Of a stretch of 64,000 nucleotides of DNA, positions 1 through 9,700 are shown piece by piece; the stretch's first letter is position 1, and each line of letters opens with the position of its first letter. The DNA is taken from contig NZ_JAJKBJ010000002.1 of the NCBI RefSeq assembly GCF_023618015.1, positions 1-64,000 on the forward strand. The letters are read 5' to 3'. The notes beneath the pieces were generated by a model, which searched no databases, had not been told where the DNA came from, and saw only the letters and a program-made list of their open reading frames with translations. The translations under genes were made by a program, and so were the position numbers. This DNA is from Legionella maioricensis (GTDB lineage Bacteria; Pseudomonadota; Gammaproteobacteria; Legionellales; Legionellaceae).

Positions 1-117
1 AGCCTGACGGTTATGTTTCTTATCCCGAGCTCACGTCAAGTTAAGAAAGACTGCTTCAATACGCAGGATGGGCACTTTTTAGATCGATTAATTCAATTAT
101 CACTTGCCAGCGGATAG
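1..117 (+). CDS. 3' end of an unidentified gene (partial)
   Basis: Frame 1 is open from the window edge for 38 codons and ends in TAG. The last residues are FLDRLIQLSLASG. I do not recognise the family. The stop lies about 20 bases before the first of two candidate promoters for typA, so this gene is probably a separate unit. The short length means the frame could be open by chance. Confidence 0.4.
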   Translation, partial: SLTVMFLIPSSRQVKKDCFNTQDGHFLDRLIQLSLASG

Positions 118-153
118 GATTTAGTCAGCAATTCGTGTATAATGTTGAATCTA

Positions 154-182
154 TGAACAAATGCCTAGCTTTTGCCTATAAT
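154..182 (+). promoter_or_regulatory. Candidate sigma-70 promoter of the typA operon
   Basis: TGAACA (154-159) and TATAAT (177-182) are separated by exactly 17 bases. A second TATAAT lies at 138-143 without a convincing -35. The typA start codon follows at 218, preceded by the ribosome-binding site TAAAGG (206-211). Confidence 0.5.
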
Positions 183-217
183 AATTAAATCTCGCTATTC
201 CCAACTAAAGGTTATTT

Positions 218-2044
218 ATGATTGAACAGATTCGCAATATTGCCATCATCGCACACGTTGACCATGGTAAAACTACCCTTGTAGATAAATTACTCCAACA
301 AACAGGTACCTTGAATGAAAGAGCACCTACTGTGGAGCGTATGATGGACTCCAATGCTCTCGAAAAAGAACGAGGCATTACCATTCTGGCCAAAAATACC
401 TGCGTTTACTGGAAAGATCATCAAATTAACATTGTTGACACCCCAGGACATGCTGATTTTGGTGGAGAAGTTGAACGTATTCTATCGATGGTGGATAGTG
501 TGCTTCTCTTAGTCGACGCCGTAGACGGCCCTATGCCTCAAACTCGTTTTGTTACTCAAAAAGCATTCGCTCGCGGTTTAAATCCCATCGTCGTTATCAA
601 TAAAATTGATAGACCAGGGGCCAGACCTGATTGGGTGATGGATCAGGTATTTGATTTGTTTGACAATTTGGGCGCCAACGACACACAACTCGATTTCCCT
701 GTTGTTTATGCTTCTGCATTAAACGGTTATGCAAAACTGAATTTAGAAGATGAAGCGACGGATATGAGCGCGTTACTACAAACGATCATTGATAAAGTGC
801 CGCCACCAGATGTTGATTCCAATGGCCCCTTCCAAATGCAAATCAGCTCTCTGGATTATTCTTCTTATGTAGGTACTATAGGTATAGGACGAGTCACTCG
901 TGGGCAAATCAAAGCAAAATCTGCGGTCAAAATTATTGATAAAGATGGCAACATCCGTACCGGTCGCTTGTTACAATTATTAGGCTTTAAAGGTCTGGAA
1001 CGTGTAGAAATTGAGGAAGCTGGCGCAGGTGACATCATTGCGATTACTGGTATCGAGAACTTGAATATCTCTGACACAGTTTGTGACCCTGGTATGGTTG
1101 AAGGCTTACCTGCCCTGACTGTTGATGAACCGACTATTAGCATGACTTTTCAGGTCAACGATTCACCTTTTGCGGGACAAGAAGGTAAATTTGTAACATC
1201 GCGAAAAATTCGTGAACGTTTAGATACTGAATTATTGCACAACGTAGCACTACGCGTAGAAGACAGTGAAGATCCTGATAAATTCAGGGTATCAGGACGC
1301 GGAGAGCTGCATTTATCTATTTTAATTGAAACCATGCGTCGTGAAGGCTATGAGTTGGCTATTTGCAAACCAGAAGTAATCATTAAAGAAGTCGATGGGG
1401 TTAAAGAAGAACCCTATGAGCGCCTGACGGTAGACGTTGAAGAAACGCACCAAGGGACCATCATGGAAAAATTAGGTGAGCGTCGCGGTGAGATGCAAGA
1501 TATGGTTCCAGATGGCAAAGGACGAGTTCGTTTAGATTATATTATCCCGACTCGCGGCTTAATTGGTTTCCATAATGAATTTTTATCGTGTACTTCAGGT
1601 ACTGGTTTAATGTATCACGTCTATGATCATTACGGCCCAGCGATTAAAGGACGTATAGGCAAACGCGCCAATGGAGTAATGATAGCTAATTGCCAAGGTA
1701 CCGCGCGTGGCTTTGCTCTCTTTAATTTACAAGAGCGTGGACGCTTGTTTGTAGAGCCACAATCAGTATGCTATGAAGGAATGATTGTCGGTATTCATGC
1801 CCGTGATAATGATTTAGTGGTGAATGTCACTAAAGAAAAACAATTAACCAACATGCGTGCTTCCGGTACTGATGAAAACATCATCCTGACCCCTGCCGTA
1901 AAATTAACTTTAGAACAGGCATTAGAATTTATTGATGATGATGAATTAGTAGAAGTCACTCCTCAATCTATTCGCCTGCGCAAAAAAGCATTAAAAGAAC
2001 ATGATAGAAAAAAAGCATCACGAGCAGATAAAAGTGACGAATAA
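218..2044 (+). CDS. typA: Ribosome-associated GTPase TypA/BipA
   Basis: This is a translational GTPase that binds the ribosome and helps 50S assembly and stress or low-temperature growth. The 608 residues match the usual family length. The G motifs are plain near the N-terminus: [10 protein letters not shown] (P-loop), the switch I stretch RGITI, DTPGH and NKID. EF-G-like beta-barrel and alpha/beta domains follow, then the TypA-specific C-terminal domain. The ATG has a TAAAGG ribosome-binding site six bases upstream. nadK starts 8 bases after the stop and recN 3 bases after nadK, so the three genes probably form one transcript. Confidence 0.97.
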   Translation: MIEQIRNIAIIAHVDHGKTTLVDKLLQQTGTLNERAPTVERMMDSNALEKERGITILAKNTCVYWKDHQINIVDTPGHADFGGEVERILSMVDSVLLLVDAVDGPMPQTRFVTQKAFARGLNPIVVINKIDRPGARPDWVMDQVFDLFDNLGANDTQLDFPVVYASALNGYAKLNLEDEATDMSALLQTIIDKVPPPDVDSNGPFQMQISSLDYSSYVGTIGIGRVTRGQIKAKSAVKIIDKDGNIRTGRLLQLLGFKGLERVEIEEAGAGDIIAITGIENLNISDTVCDPGMVEGLPALTVDEPTISMTFQVNDSPFAGQEGKFVTSRKIRERLDTELLHNVALRVEDSEDPDKFRVSGRGELHLSILIETMRREGYELAICKPEVIIKEVDGVKEEPYERLTVDVEETHQGTIMEKLGERRGEMQDMVPDGKGRVRLDYIIPTRGLIGFHNEFLSCTSGTGLMYHVYDHYGPAIKGRIGKRANGVMIANCQGTARGFALFNLQERGRLFVEPQSVCYEGMIVGIHARDNDLVVNVTKEKQLTNMRASGTDENIILTPAVKLTLEQALEFIDDDELVEVTPQSIRLRKKALKEHDRKKASRADKSDE

Positions 2045-2052
2045 TAGCTACC

Positions 2053-2940
2053 ATGAAACAAAAATTTAAGAGAGTCATCTTATACGCTCGGCAACATAGA
2101 GCCAACCAAGGGGTCAGCGAAAGCTTGCACCGCTTGGTTGATTTTTTAAAAACCCAAAACATTCAGATTTATCAGGATATAGAGACTTCAACCAGTTTCG
2201 ATATGAATATACCGGTATTAACGCTTAATGCCATGGGTGAGGCGAATGACTTAATCATCGTCGTCGGAGGAGATGGCAGTTTGCTCTCTGCGGCACGAAT
2301 GGCAATTAAAGTGAATACACCCGTCATTGGAATTAACCGAGGCCGTTTAGGTTTCCTCACTGATATTTTACCTCAGGATATAGAAACGCATCTAAGTGCA
2401 GTACTGCAAGGTCGCTACGAAGAAGAGAAACGTTTCTTACTGCAAACCCGAATTTTCGATGCAGAAAACACATATTTTGAGGGAGATGCTTTAAATGATG
2501 TCGTGTTAGGAAGAGGTAGCGAAACTCATTTAATTGAGTTTGACGTCTACGTCAATCAACAATTGGTGAGCCATTTCCGCTCCGATGGAATGATTTTATC
2601 AACCCCCACGGGTTCTACCGCATATGCCTTGTCTGCTGGGGGGCCGATTATGCACCCGCAACTCAATGCTATAGTCTTAGTTCCTATGTTTTCTCATAGT
2701 TTGAGTTCACGCCCCCTGGTAGTTGATGGAGAAGCTAAAATTGAATTGCATATCAGTGCGTTTAACGAGACTGAATTGCGTATTAGTTGTGATGGCCATG
2801 AGTCAAGAATGGTGAAGCCAGGACAAAAAGTATCCATTAAAAAAAATAGCACTCAGCTACGCTTGTTACATCCCCTCGATTACCATTATTATGATACATT
2901 GCGTAGTAAACTTGGCTGGGAATCCAAACATCAGGGATAA
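2053..2940 (+). CDS. nadK: NAD kinase
   Basis: The enzyme phosphorylates NAD to NADP in the cytoplasm. The 295 residues carry the diagnostic GGDGS motif ([12 protein letters not shown], about residues 73-84), the NDVVL segment and the STPTGSTAY loop that binds NAD and ATP. Length and motif order are typical of the proteobacterial enzyme. It sits between typA and recN with very short gaps. nadK next to recN is a common gammaproteobacterial arrangement. Confidence 0.96.
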   Translation: MKQKFKRVILYARQHRANQGVSESLHRLVDFLKTQNIQIYQDIETSTSFDMNIPVLTLNAMGEANDLIIVVGGDGSLLSAARMAIKVNTPVIGINRGRLGFLTDILPQDIETHLSAVLQGRYEEEKRFLLQTRIFDAENTYFEGDALNDVVLGRGSETHLIEFDVYVNQQLVSHFRSDGMILSTPTGSTAYALSAGGPIMHPQLNAIVLVPMFSHSLSSRPLVVDGEAKIELHISAFNETELRISCDGHESRMVKPGQKVSIKKNSTQLRLLHPLDYHYYDTLRSKLGWESKHQG

Positions 2941-2943
2941 ATC

Positions 2944-4620
2944 ATGCTCACAACCTTGTGCATTGAACATTTCGCCATTGTTAAACACTTAGAATTAGAT
3001 TTCACCCAAGGCATGACCGCCTTTACTGGTGAAACGGGCGCCGGTAAATCCATTATGATAGATGCCTTGATGCTGGCATTAGGTGGCCGCGCTGATGCTT
3101 CAGTGATTCGTCCAGGCGAAGAAAAATGTGATATCACCGCCGGATTTAACTTTGATAAAGAATCTGAACCCGCTCAATGGTTGGCCGAACATGATATCCA
3201 TTGCGATGAGGGAGAGATCTATTTAAGGCGCATTATTTATGCAGAAGGCCGTTCTAAATCGTATATTAATGGCCAACCGTTCCCCTTACAGAAAATAAAA
3301 GAGTTAAGTGAAAAACTAGTGCATATTCATGGACAGCATCAACACCAAACGCTCATGCAGCACCCTACTCACAGACAGCAGCTAGACCAATATGCCAATC
3401 ACCTCCATTTATTGGCAGACGTGGCAAAATTATACAAACAATGTCAGTCCATCAAACAAGAAATGGACACCCTGCACGATCAGGAACAGCAAACAGATAG
3501 AATAAAATTATTGCAATTCCAAATCGAAGAATTAGGTGCGCTTAATCTTCAAGAAGATGAAATCCAAGCCTTGCATCAAGAACATCAGATGTTGCATCAC
3601 GCCAAAGAATACCTGGAACACAGTCAACACATTAATGAGCTTTTAACAGGTGATGATCAACCCAATATTTGCTCTGGTTTAAATCATGTAATGCAATTAA
3701 TCAGTCAACTGCCTCAGGAACAAGCTCAAATTAAGAATGCCTATGAGCTCATTAATGGAGCCATAATTCAATGTGAAGAAGCAATAACTGAAATGCAACA
3801 GTTTGCTGACCGCATCCAAATTGAGCCTGAACGCTTACATGAAGTTGAAGCGCGAATGAGCGCCATCCATCATTTGGCACGTAAATACCACCTTGATAGC
3901 TCGCTGCTCCCCGCTCATGAACAAAAACTACAAGCAGAGCTGGCAAGTCTGCAAGATGCAGAATGTCGATTAGCCTACCTTGAGTTACAACTAAGCCAAC
4001 TCACTAAATCCTATGACACTGCTGCATTAAAGCTAAGAGACTCAAGAAAAATTCATGCCACAAAATTAGCTGAAGAAATAACATCCAGTATTCAACAACT
4101 TGGCATGCCTAAAGGTTGGATAGAAATAGAGATTTCACCTCTCGAGAAAATGCAGGCTCATGGACTGGATAAAATAGAATATAAAGTGTGCACTAACCCT
4201 GGTATGGAACCAGATGCGCTGAATAAAATCGCTTCAGGTGGAGAATTATCACGGATTGGCCTGGCCATCCAAATGATAACAGCGCAAAGAGGCTCCACTC
4301 CCACTTTATTATTTGACGAAGTCGATGTGGGCATAGGAGGCGCTACAGCAGCGTTGGTAGGTCAAATGCTCCGCAAATTGGGCGATCGCCTGCAAGTATT
4401 CTGTGTCACACATCAGCCTCAAGTAGCGGCTGCAGCACACAACCATTTTAGGGTAGAAAAGCAAAGTGACAATAAACAAACGCTGACCCGCATTAGCAAA
4501 CTCTGCACGGCAGAAAAAATTAATGAGATTGCACGCATGCTGGGGGGATTAACAGTGACCGAACAAACGCGTTCACATGCTAAAGAACTGTTAGATCAAA
4601 GCAATGAAATAGTTGTTTGA
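2944..4620 (+). CDS. recN: DNA repair protein RecN
   Basis: RecN is an SMC-like ATPase that acts in recombinational repair of double-strand breaks. The 558 residues begin with a Walker A box (GETGAGKSIM, about residue 29). A long Gln/Glu/His-rich coiled-coil region follows. The C-terminal half carries the ABC signature (ASGGELSRIG) and Walker B (LLFDEVDVGIGG). The start follows the nadK stop by three bases. I see no obvious LexA box upstream, so expression probably depends on the typA promoter. Confidence 0.97.
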   Translation: MLTTLCIEHFAIVKHLELDFTQGMTAFTGETGAGKSIMIDALMLALGGRADASVIRPGEEKCDITAGFNFDKESEPAQWLAEHDIHCDEGEIYLRRIIYAEGRSKSYINGQPFPLQKIKELSEKLVHIHGQHQHQTLMQHPTHRQQLDQYANHLHLLADVAKLYKQCQSIKQEMDTLHDQEQQTDRIKLLQFQIEELGALNLQEDEIQALHQEHQMLHHAKEYLEHSQHINELLTGDDQPNICSGLNHVMQLISQLPQEQAQIKNAYELINGAIIQCEEAITEMQQFADRIQIEPERLHEVEARMSAIHHLARKYHLDSSLLPAHEQKLQAELASLQDAECRLAYLELQLSQLTKSYDTAALKLRDSRKIHATKLAEEITSSIQQLGMPKGWIEIEISPLEKMQAHGLDKIEYKVCTNPGMEPDALNKIASGGELSRIGLAIQMITAQRGSTPTLLFDEVDVGIGGATAALVGQMLRKLGDRLQVFCVTHQPQVAAAAHNHFRVEKQSDNKQTLTRISKLCTAEKINEIARMLGGLTVTEQTRSHAKELLDQSNEIVV

Positions 4621-4758
4621 GATAAAAATCTTATGAATCTGCTTGATTTTCATACCAATTAGAATTAAATTTAAAAAGATTTAAAAATAATTAATAAAAA
4701 AACAGCACAATTAATAAAATAATGCTACAATGGTTCGGTAACAATTTAGGAAATTAAA

Positions 4759-4965
4759 ATGTCAGATAAAATACGCGGTACAGTAAAATGGTTTAATGAG
4801 TCCAAAGGTTTCGGTTTTTTAGAAAGTGGCGGTAAAGATTATTTTGTGCATTTCAGCGCAATCCAAAGCAGTGGTTTCAAAACTCTTGCTGAAGGTGCAA
4901 CTGTAATGTTCAAAGCTAGCAACGGACAAAAAGGTCCTCAAGCTGAAGAAGTTGAAGTAGTCTAA
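4759..4965 (+). CDS. Cold-shock domain protein (CspA family)
   Basis: This is a 68-residue OB-fold nucleic-acid-binding protein. Both RNA-binding motifs are present: RNP1 as KGFGFL and RNP2 as YFVHF. Start and length are typical. AGGA lies 7 bases before the ATG, and a TACAAT hexamer at 4726-4731 is a possible -10. A short leader of about 25 bases would not give the long cold-responsive 5' leader known from E. coli cspA. A second family member lies at 33039-33254. Confidence 0.95.
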   Translation: MSDKIRGTVKWFNESKGFGFLESGGKDYFVHFSAIQSSGFKTLAEGATVMFKASNGQKGPQAEEVEVV

Positions 4966-4977
4966 TCATTTATTTTT

Positions 4978-5030
4978 CGCCCTATTCTTTTTAAGGCAGC
5001 AATGTCTTACATTAAATAGGGCGTTTTTTT
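4978..5030 (+). terminator. Rho-independent terminator of the cold-shock gene
   Basis: CGCCCTATT (4978-4986) pairs perfectly with AATAGGGCG (5015-5023) and is followed by seven T residues (5024-5030). The stop codon of the cold-shock gene lies 12 bases upstream. The loop is long (28 bases). Confidence 0.75.
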
Positions 5031-5260
5031 ACCTGAAATTCCTTGTGATAAACTAATACCCGTCTTCATACCACTCTTCCTGCATAATAAAATGCCGTTA
5101 ATTGATTTTTTAAAATTAACTGTACGATTGCTTCAAACGACTTATTCTTCCCTAACACTACTCAATTGCAATTTTCCTTAAAATAAATTAAGTTCTTAGC
5201 AAATCCATCGAGAGCAAATACACCAAGTATTTAGTCTCCATAAAATTACAAGGAGTTGGA

Positions 5261-5821
5261 ATGAGTAAAAAAATTGCAGTTATAGTAGGGAGCTTACGTA
5301 AAGAATCGCTTAATATGAAAATGGCTAAAGTACTCATCTCTCTTGCGCCCAGCTCAATAAAACCCGAAATCATTGCCATTGGCGATTTGCCATTATACAA
5401 CCAGGATCTGGATGATGAGGGACCAATCCCTGCAGCCTGGACAAAATTTCGAGAACAGGTAAAACCATGCCAAGGGGTCTTATTTGTTACTCCAGAGTAT
5501 AATCGTTCAGTGCCTGGCGTCCTTAAAAATGCTATTGACGTAGGCTCGCGTCCTTATGGTCAAAGTGTCTGGGGAGGAAAACCCGGTGCAGTAATTAGTG
5601 TTTCCCCCGGCGCAATCGGTGGCTTCGGCGCCAATCATCACTTAAGGCAATCAATGGTATTTTTAGATGTGCCCACCCTGCAGCAGCCTGAATCCTATAT
5701 AGGACAAGCGGCAAATTTATTTAATGACAAAGGTGAAATTAGCAATGAAGACACACGTAAATTTTTACGTAAGTTTATCGACACCTATGCAAAATGGGTG
5801 GCAACCAACGCTTCATCTTAA
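5261..5821 (+). CDS. NAD(P)H-dependent FMN reductase / quinone reductase-like flavoprotein
   Basis: This 186-residue flavodoxin-fold protein belongs to the NADPH-dependent FMN reductase family (ChrR/SsuE type). The FMN phosphate-binding loop near the N-terminus reads GSLRKESLN. The family signature PEYNRSVPGVLKNAID is present around residue 75. Such enzymes reduce FMN, quinones or metal oxyanions in the cytoplasm; the substrate here cannot be read from sequence. A clear AAGGAG lies before the ATG. It appears to be transcribed alone. Confidence 0.9.
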   Translation: MSKKIAVIVGSLRKESLNMKMAKVLISLAPSSIKPEIIAIGDLPLYNQDLDDEGPIPAAWTKFREQVKPCQGVLFVTPEYNRSVPGVLKNAIDVGSRPYGQSVWGGKPGAVISVSPGAIGGFGANHHLRQSMVFLDVPTLQQPESYIGQAANLFNDKGEISNEDTRKFLRKFIDTYAKWVATNASS

Positions 5822-5914
5822 GATTCAGGCGCAAATCGTTGGTAAAGCGACTCTGCAAAGTAAACCAAAACTCATAGCAAATGGAACTTTAAATAATTAA
5901 GTCACAATAATAGA

Positions 5915-5973
5915 GTCATCTATCTCTATGTTTTTACCCGAGAAGATAAAAATTCTTGATGATGATAGATGAC
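5915..5973. repeat. 10-bp inverted repeat between the FMN reductase and an orphan gene
   Basis: GTCATCTATC (5915-5924) is perfectly complementary to GATAGATGAC (5964-5973), with a 39-base spacer. No T-run follows, so it is not a classic terminator. It could be a two-half operator or an mRNA structure. Confidence 0.4.
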
Positions 5974-6112
5974 GTTAATCATGCAAAATCGTGCTTATCA
6001 TGCATGCCTAACTAATAATCTTGCCTCTTCCTGCCCTTATAAAGAAAAATTTTGCACTATAAAATTGTACTATTATTTATTAAATACACTCTGTACCGGG
6101 AGATAGTTAACT

Positions 6113-6955
6113 ATGAAAGCTAATGCTGTGAAAAATAAAGCTGATTTACAAGATATCTTGGCAGAGAACTTATTCATTTCTGAAAGCGGTTATGCATACG
6201 ATATTAATCAAATTGCGGAGTTCATTTCCGGCGAATGGGCTTTTTTTGACTATCAAAATGCCGAGGAGATTGCTGGCACGTTTCGTGATTATAAAAATAA
6301 AGAATGTACTATTGATAATAACTATGAGGGAAAGCACCTTGCATTAAATTTATTCAGTGAAAAAGATATTACCTCCCTTTTAACACATAAAATCATCAGA
6401 GACGCATTTGAAAATAGCCCAATTTATGGCGGACTGCAAAACTATGCTGATGGAGTTAATGAGCTCACTCTAGATTTACTAGACCGGGTGGTAAGTGCCT
6501 CCCAAATTCTAGAGGACTCATTAGTGAGCGCGGATCAGAATAAATTGACAGCAGTGCTGCATGATCCCCTTGCTGAATTGAGGCAGCATCTGGATAAATT
6601 AAAAAAATCGGAAAGAAAAGTCTTTCTTTTTCTCACCGACAAAAAGGGCCCCATCAGTAGTTATTCAAAAGCCTCGGGCCGAAATTGTGATTTCCTTACT
6701 GATATTGGCAATCTATTAAACGGGGGCTGCGGTGCCGGATTTAATCGTCATGTGGCCAATTTATATAATGCGCTGAAAAGTTATAAATTGTACCAAAATG
6801 CCCTTCGCTCCAAGCCAACGAATAGTGAAAAAACCCAGCATTTATCTCCAGGTAGAGAAGAATCATCCCCATTGGTCAATTCATCCATGTGGAAAACCAA
6901 GAAAGATGACGGGGAGGAGTTTAAACAATCAAGTTCTTTTGAACCAAAGGGATAA
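6113..6955 (+). CDS. Hypothetical protein, effector candidate
   Basis: I do not recognise this 280-residue protein. It has no signal peptide or membrane segment and looks largely helical and soluble. The last 40 residues are polar and disordered-looking, with acidic and Ser/Thr clusters (GREESS, DDGEEF, QSSSFEPKG). This composition resembles the Glu-rich C-terminal signals of Dot/Icm substrates, which is an inference and not proof. GGGAGA precedes the ATG by nine bases. It is a single gene in a long AT-rich stretch and converges on the deaminase gene. Confidence 0.7.
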   Translation: MKANAVKNKADLQDILAENLFISESGYAYDINQIAEFISGEWAFFDYQNAEEIAGTFRDYKNKECTIDNNYEGKHLALNLFSEKDITSLLTHKIIRDAFENSPIYGGLQNYADGVNELTLDLLDRVVSASQILEDSLVSADQNKLTAVLHDPLAELRQHLDKLKKSERKVFLFLTDKKGPISSYSKASGRNCDFLTDIGNLLNGGCGAGFNRHVANLYNALKSYKLYQNALRSKPTNSEKTQHLSPGREESSPLVNSSMWKTKKDDGEEFKQSSSFEPKG

Positions 6956-7018
6956 GTCAGTTTTTCCATCTCTGAAACAATTAACTAATAGGAACAGTAA
7001 GACGCATGGAGAAATGGC

Positions 7019-7468
7019 CTATGTTTCCCCAATATCTTCATTCCAAAGAGCAGGATTGCTGGAAATAAAATGCTGCATCATAGCAATACACTCTTGATTT
7101 TGCAGTACTTCAACTTTAACTCCATGTGCTTTTAATAACTCCTCATCTCCCATAAACGTTTGATTTTCTCCTATAACGACATAAGGAATTTTATAAAGTA
7201 ATATTGCGCCACTGCACATAGAACAGGGCGAAAGGGTGGTATATAAAATGGATTGCTGATAAATCTCTTCGCGCTGACGACCTGCATTCTCCAATGCATC
7301 CATTTCAGCATGTAAAATAGCGCTATTTTTTTGGATGCGCTGATTATGCCCCTTACCAATAATCACCCCTTGATGAACAAGAAGAGAACCAATTGGAATT
7401 CCACCTTCCCTTTTACTTTGGTTTGCTTGTTCAATAGCACTTTGCATAAATCCAAGATGAGACATCAT
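7019..7468 (-). CDS. Cytosine deaminase, yeast FCY1-like
   Basis: This zinc-dependent deaminase has the fold shared by tadA, guanine deaminase and CDD enzymes. The 149 residues contain HAE (zinc His53, catalytic Glu55) and PCSMC (zinc Cys82, Cys85). The details match yeast cytosine deaminase rather than TadA: GGIPIG, GKGHNQRIQKNSA, LENAGR, LYTTLSPC and a C-terminal WNEDIGE-like end. The expected reaction is cytosine to uracil. The longest frame begins 12 bases earlier, but the ATG at 7468 has GGGAGAG in position. A TadA or guanine deaminase role is less likely. Confidence 0.85.
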   Translation of the reverse strand: MMSHLGFMQSAIEQANQSKREGGIPIGSLLVHQGVIIGKGHNQRIQKNSAILHAEMDALENAGRQREEIYQQSILYTTLSPCSMCSGAILLYKIPYVVIGENQTFMGDEELLKAHGVKVEVLQNQECIAMMQHFISSNPALWNEDIGET

Positions 7469-7572
7469 GTTCTCTCCCATGTTTTATGGAAACTATAAGA
7501 TAGTATAGATGATGTAACGCATTAAAAATTGACAACAAATCTGCCTATGTCATTGCGCAGCATAGAGTTATA

Positions 7573-8772
7573 TTAACTCATCTGGTGCGAGGCAATAAGA
7601 CGCACTCTAATCACATGATCAATATCTTCAAAATATCTGGATAAGACATCCGGTTGTACTTTAATACCCGATAGATCAAGGAGATTAACAGCTATATTAC
7701 CTCGAGAAGTATTTACCATTTGTTCAATGTTATAACCTAGCTGAGAAATTTTCTGCGTAAAATGAGCAATAGCACCAGGCTTATTATTGTTAATAATGAC
7801 GAGACGATGAACATTCTCTATGTCCATTAGAGGAAGGAACGTATCCGGAAAATTAATCGAATGTTCAATAATGCCAAACTCAAGATAATTACGCATATTA
7901 CGAATCACCATTTCAGCCGAGTTTGCCTCAGCCTCAGTGGTGCTTGCTCCTAAATGAGGAAAACTTAACACTTTAGGATGATTCGCCAGATACGGAGTTG
8001 GGAAGTCGGTGATATAACCTAAAAGACGGCCCTGTTTTAATTGTTCCATAATTGCTGTTTCATTGACTACCTGTTCCCGAGAAAAATTCAGTAGTAAAGA
8101 ATGGGGTTTGAGATATTGTATATTCTCTTCATTAATTAAATGCGTCGTATCAGCTGCTAATGGCACGTGTAAGGTAATGATATCTGCATTGGACAATGCT
8201 GTCTTCATATCGACTACTTTCTCTATATCTGGCATTAATGCTAAAGCATTAGCCAGAGTCATATGCGGATCATAGGCTATTACCTTCATGCCCAATGCAA
8301 GTGCTGCATTGGCCACTTTAACCCCAATATTTCCCAAACCAATAACACCGAGTGTTTTTCCTAAAATTTCATGACCAACAAATTTCTTTTTTTGCGATTC
8401 GATCTCTCGAGAGAGAGATTCTTTATCATGTTCTTCTATATGAGACAGAAAAATTCTCGCTTCATCCAAGTGACGATAGCCAATTAACATGGCCGCCAGC
8501 ACTAATTCCTTAACGGCATTGGCATTAGCGCCAGGAGCATAAAATACGGGGACACCAAGGCGGGTAAGAGAAGCCACGGGAATATTATCGGTACCAACAC
8601 CCGCACGTCCAACCGCTTTTAATTGATCGGAAAAAGAATGATCATGCAATTGACGCGAACGAACTAAAATTACATCAGGGTTTTCAAAATCTGCAGCAGT
8701 TTTATATTTGGATGATTCAAGTAACTTAAGGGCTTTTGCCGATATATTATCAAGAATTTGGATGGTGAACAT
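7573..8772 (-). CDS. serA: D-3-phosphoglycerate dehydrogenase
   Basis: This is the first enzyme of serine synthesis, oxidising 3-phosphoglycerate with NAD. It has the substrate-side RAGVGTDNI motif, a Rossmann loop (GVIGLGNIG), a catalytic Arg in NFSREQVV, the catalytic His in PHLGAST, and a C-terminal ACT domain of about 75 residues for regulation. About 399 residues is the short single-ACT form. The ATG at 8772 is preferred over an upstream TTG because AAGGAG lies seven bases before it. It overlaps the end of serB by 23 bases, so the two are translationally coupled. Confidence 0.93.
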   Translation of the reverse strand: MFTIQILDNISAKALKLLESSKYKTAADFENPDVILVRSRQLHDHSFSDQLKAVGRAGVGTDNIPVASLTRLGVPVFYAPGANANAVKELVLAAMLIGYRHLDEARIFLSHIEEHDKESLSREIESQKKKFVGHEILGKTLGVIGLGNIGVKVANAALALGMKVIAYDPHMTLANALALMPDIEKVVDMKTALSNADIITLHVPLAADTTHLINEENIQYLKPHSLLLNFSREQVVNETAIMEQLKQGRLLGYITDFPTPYLANHPKVLSFPHLGASTTEAEANSAEMVIRNMRNYLEFGIIEHSINFPDTFLPLMDIENVHRLVIINNNKPGAIAHFTQKISQLGYNIEQMVNTSRGNIAVNLLDLSGIKVQPDVLSRYFEDIDHVIRVRLIASHQMS

Positions 8773-9550
8773 CAACAGGCTCCTTAATTAAGACTAAACC
8801 CTTTCTAATAGCAGATAGCCCCTGGTCATAACTGGTTTTGTGCTCCCCGACAAGATTTATTTGCTCTTCATTCGTTAAGCCCAGGGCAAGCACGGGGGTT
8901 ATATTGGTATGTAAAATATAAAAATTAGAATGTTCCTGTACCCACGCTTTAGGATGTAACCCGGCATAGCCAACAAATCGAGTCACGGTGGTCTGCGCTT
9001 CCCAGTCACTGAAGCCATCACCTAGTAATAAGGAACGCTCATTGTCTTTTAAAACATTGGCAATGCATATACTTTTACCATTAGCTTGAGTTAATTCATT
9101 TTGCTCATCAAATCCTTGATATGATCCATCATCATTAAAATAGACATCAACGGCAAGCAGTCTACTTGGTTTAATACCCAGTTCTTCTGCAAGAGGAAGA
9201 ATGGCTGATTTAATGCCCCCAGAGATTATATATATTTTTTTCCCAAGACTATGGAGCAGTCTAATCACGTCTGTTGCCCCAGGGGCAAGGTGTCTGCCAT
9301 ACATTGTGGCCAGTTGTTGAACTTGTATTTTAGAGGGTTTAATAAAGTCCAGACGCTTTCTATAGTCAGCCAGGGTTAAACCTGTTGTCGCCATGCAACG
9401 TTGAGTAATCTCATGCACAGGCTCTGCTACGCCATTCATACTTGCCAGTAAGTCAATTCCTTCAATGAGGGAGAGAGTACTGTCACAGTCAAAGAAAAAG
9501 ACATCTATGGGCGATTCAGGCATCCATAATTCAGGATTACTATGAGGCAT
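8750..9550 (-). CDS. serB: Phosphoserine phosphatase (HAD family)
   Basis: The enzyme completes serine synthesis by hydrolysing phosphoserine. The HAD motifs are clear: DCDST (nucleophile Asp), IISGGI (motif II), a Lys within NGKS, and LLLGDGFSD (motif III Asp). The open frame runs upstream to a TTG at 9619, but the ATG at 9550 (MPHSNPELW) has GGAG six bases before it and gives 266 residues of normal architecture. serA overlaps its 3' end. serC is not in the window. Confidence 0.88.
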   Translation of the reverse strand: MPHSNPELWMPESPIDVFFFDCDSTLSLIEGIDLLASMNGVAEPVHEITQRCMATTGLTLADYRKRLDFIKPSKIQVQQLATMYGRHLAPGATDVIRLLHSLGKKIYIISGGIKSAILPLAEELGIKPSRLLAVDVYFNDDGSYQGFDEQNELTQANGKSICIANVLKDNERSLLLGDGFSDWEAQTTVTRFVGYAGLHPKAWVQEHSNFYILHTNITPVLALGLTNEEQINLVGEHKTSYDQGLSAIRKGLVLIKEPVDVHHPNS

Positions 9551-9700
9551 AAAAAGCTCCATTAATGTGCCTACAGACTCTGCACATGTAGCCCGGGTGA
9601 AAGCGTAGCTATAATGCAAATTGCAGGTTGAGCACTCTTAGCTAATTATAGTATAGCAAGGCTTCGCTGACCGTCTTGGACTTGCAAGGCTGAACTCTTT

